The notes beneath the pieces were generated by a model, which made no database searches, was not told the origin of the DNA, and was given only the letters and a program-made list of their open reading frames with translations. Shown in pieces: positions 17,031 to 26,842 of a stretch of DNA of 64,000 bases. A program made the translations under genes and the position numbers. How positions within the stretch are numbered: the first letter of the stretch is position 1; every line of letters begins with the position of its first letter. This DNA is from Fredinandcohnia onubensis (GTDB lineage: Bacteria > Bacillota > Bacilli > Bacillales > Bacillaceae_L): positions 1 to 64,000 of the forward strand of contig NZ_NSEA01000009.1 in the NCBI RefSeq assembly GCF_002734285.1. Direction: 5' to 3'.

Positions 17031-17723
17031 ATGATGAAGATTTTAGTTGTTGAGGATGATAGGACAATTGCTTCTGGGTTGGATTATACGTTGAAGCAGG
17101 AAGATTATGAGACGATTGTTTGTCATAATGTTGAGGATGCTAAGCAGTTTATATTAGATAGTTGGAACAGTATTGATTTGTTTTTATTTGATTTATCCTT
17201 ACCAGACGGAAGTGGATATGAGTTATGTGAGTTAGTAAAGAAGCAAGGTGATAAACCGGTAATTTTTTTAACGGCTTTGGATGATGAAGTGAATGTTGTG
17301 ATGGGGTTAGACATGGGGGCGGATGACTATATTACTAAGCCATTTCGGATTCGTGAGTTGCTGTCACGGATTAAATCGGTGCTCCGTCGATATAATAGGC
17401 AATCAACGGCACAAACCAAGAACATCATTGATATAGAAAATATTCGTGTTAATACGTTAGAAGGTAAGGTTTATAAAAATGGAGAGGAGGTACTTCTGAC
17501 TTCTTTAGAGTACCGTCTATTCTTAATATTCGCGAACCATATTGGTCAAGTTCTTACTCGAACACAATTACTTGATCGAATTTGGGATGTAGCAGGTGAT
17601 TTTGTGAATGATAACACATTAACCGTTTACATCAAGAGATTACGAGAGAAGCTTGAAGATGAGCCACAAAGCCCGAAGATTATTAAGACCGTCCGTGGAA
17701 TGGGCTATAAGGTTGGTGATTAA
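17031..17723 (+). CDS. OmpR-family response regulator
   Basis: The 230-residue protein has a receiver domain (VVEDD near residue 8, phosphoacceptor Asp54 in FDLSLPDGSG, TALDD, Lys in YITKPF) and a C-terminal winged helix (VLLTSLEYRLF, VLTRTQLLDRIWD, LTVYIKRLREKLE, IIKTVRGMGYKV). It should control the ABC transporter genes that follow the kinase. Unusually, no Shine-Dalgarno site precedes ATG 17031 because a palindromic repeat ends 3 bp upstream; ATG 17034 is the alternative start. The kinase begins 1 bp after its stop. Confidence 0.93.
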   Translation: MMKILVVEDDRTIASGLDYTLKQEDYETIVCHNVEDAKQFILDSWNSIDLFLFDLSLPDGSGYELCELVKKQGDKPVIFLTALDDEVNVVMGLDMGADDYITKPFRIRELLSRIKSVLRRYNRQSTAQTKNIIDIENIRVNTLEGKVYKNGEEVLLTSLEYRLFLIFANHIGQVLTRTQLLDRIWDVAGDFVNDNTLTVYIKRLREKLEDEPQSPKIIKTVRGMGYKVGD

Positions 17724-17724
17724 T

Positions 17725-18729
17725 ATGTTGCGTAACCGGGAAATCCAGTTCTTACTTCTGGCTCTTTTTACTATAACGTTAGTTGCATCCGTATTAGCCT
17801 ATATACTGATTTCGGGACTGGCTGCACTCTTTGTTCTTTTCACATCTGTTCTACTGATTGGATGTAGTTTGGGATTTACGAATTGGAGATATCGTGAAAT
17901 TGAAAAACTTTCTGGGTACTTACGGAAGATAACGAGTGGCGATTATAGTTTAGATGTAAGAGACAATTATGAAGGCGAACTTAGTATCCTAAAGAGTGAT
18001 ATTTATAAAGTGACATTAAAGTTATCTGAGCATAGCGCTCTTTTGCAACAGGATAAATTAAAACTTACGAATGCTATTTCAGATATTTCGCATCAGTTAA
18101 AAACACCACTCACCTCTATGATGGTCATGGCTGATTTATTGGGAGATACGAAACTAGACGATGCAAAACGGGTTGAATTTACAAATAACATCCGCATTCA
18201 GCTAGAAAGAATTGAGTGGCTCGTGTCATCATTATTAAAACTTTCAAAAATAGATGCTGGAACAGTTTCTTTTAAAAAGGATACAGTCTATGTTACAGAG
18301 TTGATAGAACGTGCAATCCAACCTGTTTTAGTTCCAATGGATATTAAACAGCAAAACCTACATGTTGAAGGAAAAAAAGAGGTATCCTTTATCGGAGATT
18401 TCAACTGGACGGCAGAAGCTCTTATAAATATTTTTAAAAATTGTGTTGAGCACACGCCGGAGGGCGGTAAAATATCCATTTCATTTTCTGAGAATGCATT
18501 ATATACCGAGATTCGTATTTCAGATAATGGAAAAGGCATAGCTAAAGAGGATCTCCCCTATATCTTTAAACGTTTTTACAAGGGCAAGAATGCAGGTGAA
18601 GATAGTGTCGGAATTGGTCTAGCAATGGCCCATAGTATTATAAATAGCCAACAAGGTGATATTGAAGTGAAGAGCGGTAAGGAAGAAGGGACACAGTTCA
18701 TTATAAAACTTTACAAACAAGTGATTTAG
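17725..18729 (+). CDS. Sensor histidine kinase
   Basis: The 334-residue kinase has two N-terminal membrane helices with almost no extracellular loop between them, then a HAMP-like linker. The dimerisation box is ISDISHQLKTPLT with phosphorylated His123, and the ATPase domain has NIFKNCVEHTP (N box), DNGKGI, FKRFYKGK and VGIGLAMA. A short input region like this is typical of intramembrane-sensing kinases that work with ABC transporters against envelope-active peptides. The start at 17725 follows the regulator stop; the longer overlapping opening at 17653 runs inside the regulator gene and is unlikely. Confidence 0.92.
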   Translation: MLRNREIQFLLLALFTITLVASVLAYILISGLAALFVLFTSVLLIGCSLGFTNWRYREIEKLSGYLRKITSGDYSLDVRDNYEGELSILKSDIYKVTLKLSEHSALLQQDKLKLTNAISDISHQLKTPLTSMMVMADLLGDTKLDDAKRVEFTNNIRIQLERIEWLVSSLLKLSKIDAGTVSFKKDTVYVTELIERAIQPVLVPMDIKQQNLHVEGKKEVSFIGDFNWTAEALINIFKNCVEHTPEGGKISISFSENALYTEIRISDNGKGIAKEDLPYIFKRFYKGKNAGEDSVGIGLAMAHSIINSQQGDIEVKSGKEEGTQFIIKLYKQVI

Positions 18730-18758
18730 CGGCATGTTCCATCGAAAGTGAATAAAAT

Positions 18759-18791
18759 GTCACTTTAGTAGTCACTTTAGAGTCATCTTAG
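18759..18791 (+). promoter_or_regulatory. Three direct repeats, likely response-regulator sites
   Basis: GTCACTTTAG (18759), GTCACTTTAG (18771) and GTCATCTTAG (18782) lie in tandem at 11-12 bp spacing, between the kinase and the ABC gene. Direct repeats about one helical turn apart are the usual OmpR-family binding pattern, so the regulator probably activates the transporter promoter here. Confidence 0.65.
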
Positions 18792-18834
18792 ACAGATATA
18801 CTAAACTCAAGATCGAAAATATGGAGGTTTACGG

Positions 18835-19518
18835 ATGAATATTTTACAAATCGAGAATCTGTCTAAGGTATATGGAAAAGGTGAAACAGCAGTTAAGGCA
18901 CTTGATAATGTTTCATTTTCAGTAAAAAAGGGAGAATTTGTGGCCATTATCGGCCCCTCTGGTTCAGGTAAATCAACACTCTTGCACCTGCTTGGTGGTG
19001 TGGACCGACCATCTAGCGGTAAGGTTCTAATTGATAACACAGATATTTATGAACTAAATGAAACACAACTCGCGATTTTTAGAAGAAGACAAATTGGGTT
19101 AATCTATCAGTTTTATAACTTAATTCCGATCTTAACGGTAGAAGAAAATATTACATTACCCATGCTATTGGATGAACATAAGGTTGACCCGAAGCAGTTT
19201 GCCGATATTGTAAAGATTCTTGGTCTAGAACAACGCTTAAATCATTTGCCAAATCAGCTTTCAGGAGGTCAGCAGCAGCGGGTTTCAATCGGTCGTGCCC
19301 TTATTAGTAATCCAGCCATTATGTTGGCCGATGAACCTACTGGTAACTTGGATAGTAAGAACAGTGGAGAAATCATTGAGCTTTTAAAGATGTTCAATAA
19401 AACCTATAATCAAACTCTGCTTGTCATTACCCATGATGAGCGTATTGCCCTTCAAGCTGACCGTGTCATTTCAATAGAGGACGGAAGGATCGCTAAGGAC
19501 GAGGTGATTCGTCCATGA
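18835..19518 (+). CDS. ABC transporter ATP-binding protein (MacB/Bce type)
   Basis: The 227-residue ATPase has Walker A (GPSGSGKSTLLHLLGG), a Q loop (IYQFYNLIP), the signature LSGGQQQRVSIGRAL, Walker B (IMLADEPTGNLD) and the switch His (VITHDE). This places it in the LolD/MacB/BceA class, which drives mechanotransmission rather than classical import. It overlaps the next gene by 4 bp (ATGA), so the permease is its partner. Together with the upstream two-component pair it forms a sensing and resistance module probably aimed at cell-wall-active peptides. Confidence 0.92.
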   Translation: MNILQIENLSKVYGKGETAVKALDNVSFSVKKGEFVAIIGPSGSGKSTLLHLLGGVDRPSSGKVLIDNTDIYELNETQLAIFRRRQIGLIYQFYNLIPILTVEENITLPMLLDEHKVDPKQFADIVKILGLEQRLNHLPNQLSGGQQQRVSIGRALISNPAIMLADEPTGNLDSKNSGEIIELLKMFNKTYNQTLLVITHDERIALQADRVISIEDGRIAKDEVIRP

Positions 19519-22103
19519 ACATCATTAACAAACTGACGATTCGACATTTGAAGGGAAATAAACGAAGAACTCTCGTCACAATCATTGGTGTTATCATTTC
19601 TGTTGCGATGATAACTGCTGTTGCCACACTAGGTGTCTCTTTTTTAAACCTAATGATTCGAGATAACATTGCTGACAACGGCGAATGGCACGTCAAATAT
19701 AATGATGTTAATGTGGAACAAATCCATGCAATTGAAAAAGATAGTCAAACGAAAAAATTAGTCCTTTCAAATGATCTGGGCTATGCAAAGCTTGAAGGTT
19801 CGAAAAATAAAAGTAAACCATATCTGTTTATTAAAGAATACAACACAGCAGGGTTTCAACAATTTCCGATTGAGTTAGCTGAGGGACGATTACCTTTAAA
19901 GAATGATGAAATTGTCATTTCTGAAGCAATTGCCGATAATGCTAAAGTCGAATATAACATCGGTGACAAACTGTCGGTGGAAGTTGGAAAAAGAATAGTA
20001 GCTGGGGAAGAGGAACCGCTAGGTCAGAATTATTCATTGCAATCCGATGAAAATGGGGTTACGGAAAAACTTAGGATTGAGTCCAGTGAAACTTTTACTA
20101 TTGTTGGGACTATTAAACGTCCAACATGGGAACCAACATGGTCACCAGGATACACGGTGATTAAATACGTAGACAAAAATGCTTTAGGTAAAAGTCGTAC
20201 AGCAGATGCAGTTGTGGTATTAGAAAAAGTGAAGGGTTCATTATATAAACATTCAGAAATCATTGCTAAAGAAAATGGAATCAACTCTGTATCCTATAAT
20301 AAAGAATTATTGCGCTTTTATGGAGTCACAGACAATGATAGTCTACGTCTGACCTTATTTTCTGTGGCAGGTATTGTCATGGCCGTTATTATTATTGGTT
20401 CAGTCGCATTAATCTATAATGCTTTTGCAATTAGTGTATCTGAACGCTCTAGACATTTAGGAATGCTATCAAGTGTAGGAGCGACAAAAAAACAGAAGCG
20501 AAATTCCGTCTTCTTTGAAGGAGCTGTGATTGGTGCGATTAGTATTCCAGTAGGTATCCTTTCGGGTCTTGCTGGAATTGGGGTAACCTTTTCGTTTATT
20601 AACACTTATCTTGAAGGAGCTCTAAATGTTGCTGAAAAACTATATGTAATCATTACACCAGCTTCACTCTTAATAGCCTGTCTGATTTCAATTGTAACTA
20701 TTTTTATCTCCACCTATATTCCAGCGATGAGAGCGTCAAAGGTTTCAGCGATTGATGCGATACGTCAAACACAGGATATCAAACTATCAAGAAAAACTGT
20801 TAAGACATCAAAACTTGTACGTAAACTTTTTGGGATTGAAGCTGAAATTGGTTTGAAAAATTTGAAACGAAATAAGAAAAGATATCAAGCAACTGTTTTC
20901 TCGCTTGTCATCAGTATCGTCCTCTTTTTGACAGTGTCATATTTCACAGAGGATATAAAAAAGTCGTTGGAACTATCTGTAGATAATATTAATTATGATA
21001 TTCAAGTGATTAATGATCAGATGGGAAAAGAAGATCTTTTACCGTTCACGAAACTTGATTATGTAACGAATTCAAGTATTATTCAAACAATCTATTTAAC
21101 AACATTAACAGAGAAGGATCAACTTCCAAACGAGTTATTAAAATCCGTCGAAAATGATTCCTCCATTTTACAAGATGGTAAATTTACTTATTACGTAAGA
21201 TTACATGGTTTAGATCATGACAGCTTCAGGGCCTATTCTGCAAAAGTAGGAACGGATTCTGTGAAATTTGAAAATACAAATGAACTTAATGCGATCATAA
21301 TCGATAACATCAACTATCAAGATTATGAGACGGGAAAATTTGTTGAAACAAAATCAATTCATACTAATGTAGGAGAAACACTTGAACTTAATTTAATGAA
21401 CTATGAGACTGAAGAGCAACAATTTCTTGCTAATATAAAAGTTGTAGCACTGACCGGCCAGTTACCAATGGGGATCTCAACTTCTAGTCTTGGTGGATTA
21501 GATATTATTGTTCCAGAGGAGATATTAACAAAAATTGTTGCAGGAAATGAGAAGGCAAGAAGTGAAATCCAAACTGAATTATACATGAATAGTTCAGATC
21601 CATTGGCAACACAGGATGAGTTGGATAAAATCACAGACTCCGGTACACATGTCTATAACGTCTATCAAAGAAGACAAGAACAAGAGCAAGTGATCATACT
21701 GATGTCTATTTTCACCTATGGCTTTATCGCCCTGATTTCTTTAATCTCCATCGCAAATATATTTAATACAATTTCAACGAGTATCTCGCTTCGAAAACGT
21801 GAATTTGCAATGCTTAGATCAGTAGGGATGACACCAAAAGGTTTTAATAAAATGATTAATTATGAGAGTATATTTTACGGTGTGAAGGCTTTGCTATATG
21901 GACTTCCAATAAGCTTTGTCATCATGTATTTAATTTATTGGTCACTTAGAAATACGTTTGAATATGGATTTAATCTCCCGTGGATGAGTATCCTATTTGT
22001 TGTGATTATCATCTTTATAATTGTAGGGGCAGCCATGCTGTATTCAATACAAAAAGTGAAGAAAGAAAATATAATCGAGGGGTTGAAACAGGAAAGTATT
22101 TAA
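19515..22103 (+). CDS. FtsX-type ABC transporter permease
   Basis: The 862-residue protein has an N-terminal helix (LVTIIGVIISVAMITAVATLG), a large extracellular MacB-like domain (about residues 45-270), an FtsX block of three helices (about 275-410), a second single helix (about 455-480), another extracellular domain (about 490-720) and a final FtsX block (about 725-855). This duplicated layout differs from the roughly 650-residue BceB type with its single extracellular loop. It partners the overlapping ATPase. Likely roles are envelope stress, peptide resistance or lipoprotein/peptide extrusion; the substrate cannot be read from sequence. Confidence 0.88.
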   Translation: MNIINKLTIRHLKGNKRRTLVTIIGVIISVAMITAVATLGVSFLNLMIRDNIADNGEWHVKYNDVNVEQIHAIEKDSQTKKLVLSNDLGYAKLEGSKNKSKPYLFIKEYNTAGFQQFPIELAEGRLPLKNDEIVISEAIADNAKVEYNIGDKLSVEVGKRIVAGEEEPLGQNYSLQSDENGVTEKLRIESSETFTIVGTIKRPTWEPTWSPGYTVIKYVDKNALGKSRTADAVVVLEKVKGSLYKHSEIIAKENGINSVSYNKELLRFYGVTDNDSLRLTLFSVAGIVMAVIIIGSVALIYNAFAISVSERSRHLGMLSSVGATKKQKRNSVFFEGAVIGAISIPVGILSGLAGIGVTFSFINTYLEGALNVAEKLYVIITPASLLIACLISIVTIFISTYIPAMRASKVSAIDAIRQTQDIKLSRKTVKTSKLVRKLFGIEAEIGLKNLKRNKKRYQATVFSLVISIVLFLTVSYFTEDIKKSLELSVDNINYDIQVINDQMGKEDLLPFTKLDYVTNSSIIQTIYLTTLTEKDQLPNELLKSVENDSSILQDGKFTYYVRLHGLDHDSFRAYSAKVGTDSVKFENTNELNAIIIDNINYQDYETGKFVETKSIHTNVGETLELNLMNYETEEQQFLANIKVVALTGQLPMGISTSSLGGLDIIVPEEILTKIVAGNEKARSEIQTELYMNSSDPLATQDELDKITDSGTHVYNVYQRRQEQEQVIILMSIFTYGFIALISLISIANIFNTISTSISLRKREFAMLRSVGMTPKGFNKMINYESIFYGVKALLYGLPISFVIMYLIYWSLRNTFEYGFNLPWMSILFVVIIIFIIVGAAMLYSIQKVKKENIIEGLKQESI

Positions 22104-22376
22104 AGAGGAAAAAACGTTTCCCCACCATATCAAAAAAGGGACTTGGCTACTATTTGTGGTCAGGTTTTTTTTTGAGAAAACAAATTAATGATATATAGAC
22201 GTAATTATTTATTGCAATCCGAATAATTTGTATGGAGATTGGTTCTTCGAAATCTAATGAGTGTTTATGAAGGAATGGGAGAAATTATTTGATATAATAA
22301 TAAGCATCTCGCATCACGTGGTGAACTTCATACAACTTAGCAGATGACAGAAATATACATACCATGGAGGAGACAT

Positions 22377-23645
22377 ATGACATTAATTCAGGAATTTCTT
22401 TTAGATTATGAATTGGACCCAACAGTAGTTAAATATCTATCAACGATAATTATGATTCTCTTTATCACGATTCTTTGTATTATCGCAAACTTTATTACAA
22501 AAAAGGTGATCATTAGGATCATCACAAAAATTGTGACAAGAACAAAATACACATGGGATAATATGCTTCTTGAGAGGAAGGTTTTTCGTAGGCTGTCGCA
22601 TATTGTTCCAGCGATTATCATTCATTTCTTCGCTTCAGCTTTTAAGCCGTATGATGATTTAATTCAAATGGCTGCAAATGTCTATATCATCATTGTGGCA
22701 TTAATGGTTATTAATGGTATTTTAAATGCTATAAATGATATTTATGAAACCTATGAAATCTCTAAAACTAGGCCTATAAAAGGGTACGTTCAGGTTGTGA
22801 AAATTGTTGTAATAACCCTAGGATTCATCTTGGTTATCGCAAACCTAATGGGGAAGAGTCCTTTTATTCTTCTCAGTGGGATTGGTGCCCTGTCCGCAGT
22901 GTTCATGTTGGTTTTTAAAGATTCATTATTAGGTCTTGTTGCAGGAATTCAGTTGACTTCCAATGATATGGTTCGCGTTGGTGACTGGATTGAAATGCCA
23001 AAGTATGGAGCAGATGGAGATATTATTGATATTTCTTTAGTTACAGTAAAGGTACAAAACTTTGATAAGACGATCACGACAATTCCTAGTTATGCACTGA
23101 TCTCCGATTCATTCATCAATTGGAGAGGAATGCAAACCTCTGGTGGACGTAGAATTAAACGGTCTTTGTTTGTTGATAAAACAAGTATTTCGTTTTGTAC
23201 AGAAGAGATGATTGAGAAATTTAAAAATATTCACTATCTAGCGGATTATATTACAAAAAGAGAACATGAAATTGAAGAATACAATCTGAAGCATAACATT
23301 AATCGTAGTAATCCGGTAAATGGCAGGGCTCTGACAAATGTCGGTGTATTTAGGGCTTATATCAGCAATTATCTTCAAAAACATCCCGGTATCAATCAGG
23401 ATATGACATTGATCGTTCGGCAATTGGCACCTACAGAGAATGGATTGCCTCTTGAGATATATGCCTTTACAAATGATGTAAGATGGGACGTATACGAAAC
23501 GACCCAGGCTGATATATTTGATCATCTTTTTGCAGTTGCTCCAGAATTTGGACTGCGCTTATTCCAAAATCCATCTGGCCATGATTTCAAGTCAATTGTG
23601 GCTGAAAATGGAGAGGAGATAATGCATAAAGAAATGGGAAATTGA
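22377..23645 (+). CDS. MscS-family mechanosensitive channel (YbdG-like)
   Basis: The 422-residue protein has about five N-terminal helices, then the MscS pore and beta domain: LLSGIGALSAVFMLVFKDSLLGLVAGIQL, NDMVRVGDWIEMPKYGADG, TTIPSYALISDSFINW. The NWRGMQTSGGRRIKRSLFVD stretch and the long C-terminal region match E. coli YbdG-type channels rather than the short MscS. It should open on membrane tension during osmotic downshock. ATG 22377 has GGAGG about 9 bp upstream; the ATG at 22344 lacks one. Confidence 0.88.
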   Translation: MTLIQEFLLDYELDPTVVKYLSTIIMILFITILCIIANFITKKVIIRIITKIVTRTKYTWDNMLLERKVFRRLSHIVPAIIIHFFASAFKPYDDLIQMAANVYIIIVALMVINGILNAINDIYETYEISKTRPIKGYVQVVKIVVITLGFILVIANLMGKSPFILLSGIGALSAVFMLVFKDSLLGLVAGIQLTSNDMVRVGDWIEMPKYGADGDIIDISLVTVKVQNFDKTITTIPSYALISDSFINWRGMQTSGGRRIKRSLFVDKTSISFCTEEMIEKFKNIHYLADYITKREHEIEEYNLKHNINRSNPVNGRALTNVGVFRAYISNYLQKHPGINQDMTLIVRQLAPTENGLPLEIYAFTNDVRWDVYETTQADIFDHLFAVAPEFGLRLFQNPSGHDFKSIVAENGEEIMHKEMGN

Positions 23646-24009
23646 TATAGTACAATAATTGAAAGTAAAACGAACGCATTAAGTAAGGTAAAACGAACAA
23701 AAATTAATTACTTTACAAGAGGTATAGTTATTAAAGGTAATATCCTATGGGGTATTGCCTTTTTATTTTTAATAATTTTTTTAAAAATGGTTTTAATGTC
23801 GGCTAAATACGGGGGAATTCAGGTGCTATGCACTCGTATTGAGGTGAAAAGTAGAACGAAACTATTAATTCTGAATAATATTAATATAATTTCCCATTGA
23901 AATAGTTTTTATATTCTTATATCATGTTAACGTACTAAAGTATTTTTGCTAAGTAACTATATATCAAATTTGTTTTATAAAAATTACTAACGAAATGGGA
24001 GATGTTACT
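23646..24009. other. Intergenic region with terminator and GTAAAACGAAC repeats
   Basis: GTAAAACGAAC occurs twice exactly (23665-23675 and 23688-23698, 23 bp apart), with a variant, GTAGAACGAAAC, at 23851. A terminator hairpin (AAAGGTAATA with TATTGCCTTT, 23733-23770) ends the channel transcript. The rest is AT-rich and should carry the promoter of the amidohydrolase/AbgT pair. Confidence 0.5.
23733..23770 (+). terminator. Terminator after the MscS-type gene
   Basis: AAAGGTAATA pairs with TATTGCCTTT (one G-U) around TCCTATGGGG and is followed by a T-rich tract. Confidence 0.75.
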
Positions 24010-25194
24010 TTGAAAAAGAATGAGATCCTTCTACAATTAGATGATGTTTATGAAGATGTAATTGAATGGCGTCGGTATTTACATCAAAACCCAGAACTTT
24101 CTTTTCAAGAGGATCACACCTCTCAATTTGTGTATGACCTTCTTGAAAGCTTTGGTGGTCTTGAATTATCAAGGCCGACAAAAACGAGCGTAGTAGCACG
24201 CTTGAAGGGATCTAAGCCAGGAAAAGTCATTGCTCTTCGTGCAGATATGGATGCTTTGCCTATTAACGAAGAAACTGGGCTACCATTTTCCTCAACAAAA
24301 GATGGAGTCATGCACGCTTGTGGTCACGATGGTCACACATCGATGTTGTTAGGAGCAGCTAAAATTTTGACAGCGCATAAAGAAGAGTTAAGTGGTGAAA
24401 TCGTCTTTCTTTTCCAACATGCAGAGGAACTGCCTCCTGGAGGCGCACAAGAAATGGTTTCCGCTGGAGTTCTTGACGGAGTTGATGAGGTTGTCGGTGT
24501 CCATTTATTTTCAACAGTTCCATTTGGTACGATTCACATCCGTTATGGAGCTTTAACAGCAGCAAGTGATGTGTTTAAGATTTCTTTACAAGGTAAAGGG
24601 GGACATGCTTCAACTCCTCAATTAACAATTGACCCTCTTGCGACAGGTGCACAAATTGTTACAGGTCTTAATCATATTGTCTCACGGTCGATTGATCCAC
24701 TAGAGCCAAGCGTGGTCTCTGTAACTAAATTCCAAGCTGGTGGGTTAGCACTGAATGTCATCCCTGATACTGTTGAAATTGGTGGATCCGTTCGAACGTT
24801 AAGTCCTGAAGTACGTGAACTTGTTAAAAATCGTATCAGTGAGATTACTGAAGGTATTGCGAAAGCAAACGGTGTTGAAGTAAAGGTAAACTATACGTAT
24901 GGCTATAGTTCGGTAATGAATGACAAACACGTAACAGACGAAGTGGTACAGGTGATTAAAGAGTTTTTACCAGATCGAACTCTTGAGTGGGTTGATCCTC
25001 TTCTTGGTGGAGAAGATTTTTCTGCATTCAGTAATGAAAAACCTGGTTGCTTTGTCATTATTGGTGCAGGGAACGAAGAAAAGGGAATCACGTATCCACA
25101 CCATCATCCGAAATTTGATATTGATGAACAAGCGTTGAAAGACGGATTGCGATTCCATGTCTTTACAGCATTAACTTTAACTAACAATAAATAA
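24010..25194 (+). CDS. M20 family amidohydrolase (AbgB/N-acyl-amino-acid hydrolase type)
   Basis: The 394-residue enzyme is an M20D zinc amidohydrolase that releases an acyl or aroyl group from an amino acid. It shows RRYLHQNPELSFQE, ALRADMDALPI, MHACGHDGHTSMLLG (Cys/His metal ligands), FLFQHAEELPPGGA and GGEDFSAF, with the small dimerisation domain in between. The TTG at 24010 has GGGAGA eight bases upstream; ATG 23995 overlaps that site. The AbgT-family transporter directly downstream (21 bp) suggests an aminobenzoyl-glutamate or similar N-acyl amino acid as substrate. Confidence 0.88.
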   Translation: MKKNEILLQLDDVYEDVIEWRRYLHQNPELSFQEDHTSQFVYDLLESFGGLELSRPTKTSVVARLKGSKPGKVIALRADMDALPINEETGLPFSSTKDGVMHACGHDGHTSMLLGAAKILTAHKEELSGEIVFLFQHAEELPPGGAQEMVSAGVLDGVDEVVGVHLFSTVPFGTIHIRYGALTAASDVFKISLQGKGGHASTPQLTIDPLATGAQIVTGLNHIVSRSIDPLEPSVVSVTKFQAGGLALNVIPDTVEIGGSVRTLSPEVRELVKNRISEITEGIAKANGVEVKVNYTYGYSSVMNDKHVTDEVVQVIKEFLPDRTLEWVDPLLGGEDFSAFSNEKPGCFVIIGAGNEEKGITYPHHHPKFDIDEQALKDGLRFHVFTALTLTNNK

Positions 25195-25215
25195 GCATCA
25201 CTGAAGGGAGATAGT

Positions 25216-26742
25216 ATGTCGCAGTCTACAACGAAAAAAAATAAATCATTTTTTAATCGAATGCTGGATTCGATTGAGTACGCAGGGAATAAGCTACCCG
25301 ATCCAATCGTATTGTTTATTATTCTTTGTGCCATTACCTTGATTTCATCTTATATTGCATCGTTATTCAATGTATCAGCAACACATCCCACGACAGGGGA
25401 AGCAGTGGAGGCAATTAATCTTGTAACTGGGGATGGTCTAGTTGCGATTTTACTAAATTCAGTGACGAACTTTACCGCTTTTGCTCCACTTGGTATGGTT
25501 CTTGTTATGATGATTGGGATTGGAATGGCTGAAAATAGCGGATTCTTCTCAACGATTATGAAGCGTGCGGTCTTAACGACTCCAAAAAAGCTAATTATTC
25601 CAATCATTATTTTAATTGCGATTGTAGGAAACGCAGCTGGTGATGCAGGTCCAATTGTATTGCCGCCACTTGCAGCAAGCGTATTAATGGCTTTTGGATA
25701 TCATCCACTCGTAGGACTCATTATGGCATATGCCTCCACACTTGGAGCATTTGCTGCAAACTTCATTATTGGGATGTCTGATACACTTGTCGCTGGCTTT
25801 ACCGGTCCAGCTGCTCAGACGGTAGATCCAACTTATGTAGCAAATCCTGCAATGAACTATTATTTTATCGCGGTATCAGCAATTGTCCTGTTATTTGTTT
25901 CTGTATGGGTTACGCATAAATTTACGATTCCAAGATTTGGGGAATATACAGGTGAAATTGAGGCAATTGAAAACATTTCATTAGATGAAAGTCGCGGACT
26001 AAAATGGGCAGGAATATCTACAGCTGTCTATGTAATTGTTTTATTGGCACTGATTATTCCTGAAAACGGCATTTTACGTAATCCGGAAACTGGTTCGATC
26101 ATCGATGGATCCCCATTAATTTCAGGGATTGTACCATTATTAACGATTTTCTTCTTTATTCCTGGTTTCTTCTATGGAATTGGTGCCAAGACGATTACTA
26201 GTTCAAGAGACTTTGGTAATATCTTAGGTAAATCGATGAGCACGATGGGTCCATACATTGTCTTAGTGTTCTTTGCCGCACAATTACTTTCATTCTTTAG
26301 CGAGAGTAATTTAGGTCCAATCATTGCGATTAAAGGGGCTAACTTCCTTAATGATATAGGGATAACAGGTGTTCCATTAATCATTTTGTTCATTATTTTT
26401 GTTGCATTTGTAAATCTGCTAATTGGAAGTGCATCAGCAAAGTGGGCGATTCTTGCACCAATCTTTGTACCGATGTTTATGTATTTGGATTACCACCCGG
26501 CCTTTACACAAGCAATTTACCGAGTTGGAGATTCCATTACAAATCCTATTACACCAATGCTTCCATATCTAGTACTTCTATTGTCTTTTGCGAAAAAATA
26601 CGATAAAAATATTGGGTTAGGTACATTGATTTCTGGTCTGTTTCCATACACGGTATTCTTCGGTATATTCTGGATCATAATTGCTGTGGTTTGGTATTTA
26701 ATCGGTGTTCCAGTTGGACCACAGGGGCCGATTCATTTATAG
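25216..26742 (+). CDS. AbgT family transporter
   Basis: This 508-residue protein with about 12 helices belongs to the AbgT family, named for p-aminobenzoyl-glutamate uptake; some members export sulfonamides. It shows RMLDSIEYAGNKLPDPIVLF near the start, AENSGFFSTIMKR, GNAAGDAGPIVLPPLAA, FIIGMSDTLVAG, and GSASAKWAILAPIFVPM with GDSITNPITPMLPY in the last third. It follows the M20 hydrolase by 21 bp with its own GAAGGGAG site, so uptake and cleavage of the conjugate are probably coupled. Confidence 0.9.
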   Translation: MSQSTTKKNKSFFNRMLDSIEYAGNKLPDPIVLFIILCAITLISSYIASLFNVSATHPTTGEAVEAINLVTGDGLVAILLNSVTNFTAFAPLGMVLVMMIGIGMAENSGFFSTIMKRAVLTTPKKLIIPIIILIAIVGNAAGDAGPIVLPPLAASVLMAFGYHPLVGLIMAYASTLGAFAANFIIGMSDTLVAGFTGPAAQTVDPTYVANPAMNYYFIAVSAIVLLFVSVWVTHKFTIPRFGEYTGEIEAIENISLDESRGLKWAGISTAVYVIVLLALIIPENGILRNPETGSIIDGSPLISGIVPLLTIFFFIPGFFYGIGAKTITSSRDFGNILGKSMSTMGPYIVLVFFAAQLLSFFSESNLGPIIAIKGANFLNDIGITGVPLIILFIIFVAFVNLLIGSASAKWAILAPIFVPMFMYLDYHPAFTQAIYRVGDSITNPITPMLPYLVLLLSFAKKYDKNIGLGTLISGLFPYTVFFGIFWIIIAVVWYLIGVPVGPQGPIHL

Positions 26743-26842
26743 AATTACTGATTCCGAGAATATGATTTTTTACGTAATAGATTCAGGAAATGAAAATATG
26801 GGCTGACAATGGGCTGACAATTTAAATAAATCAATGTAACAT

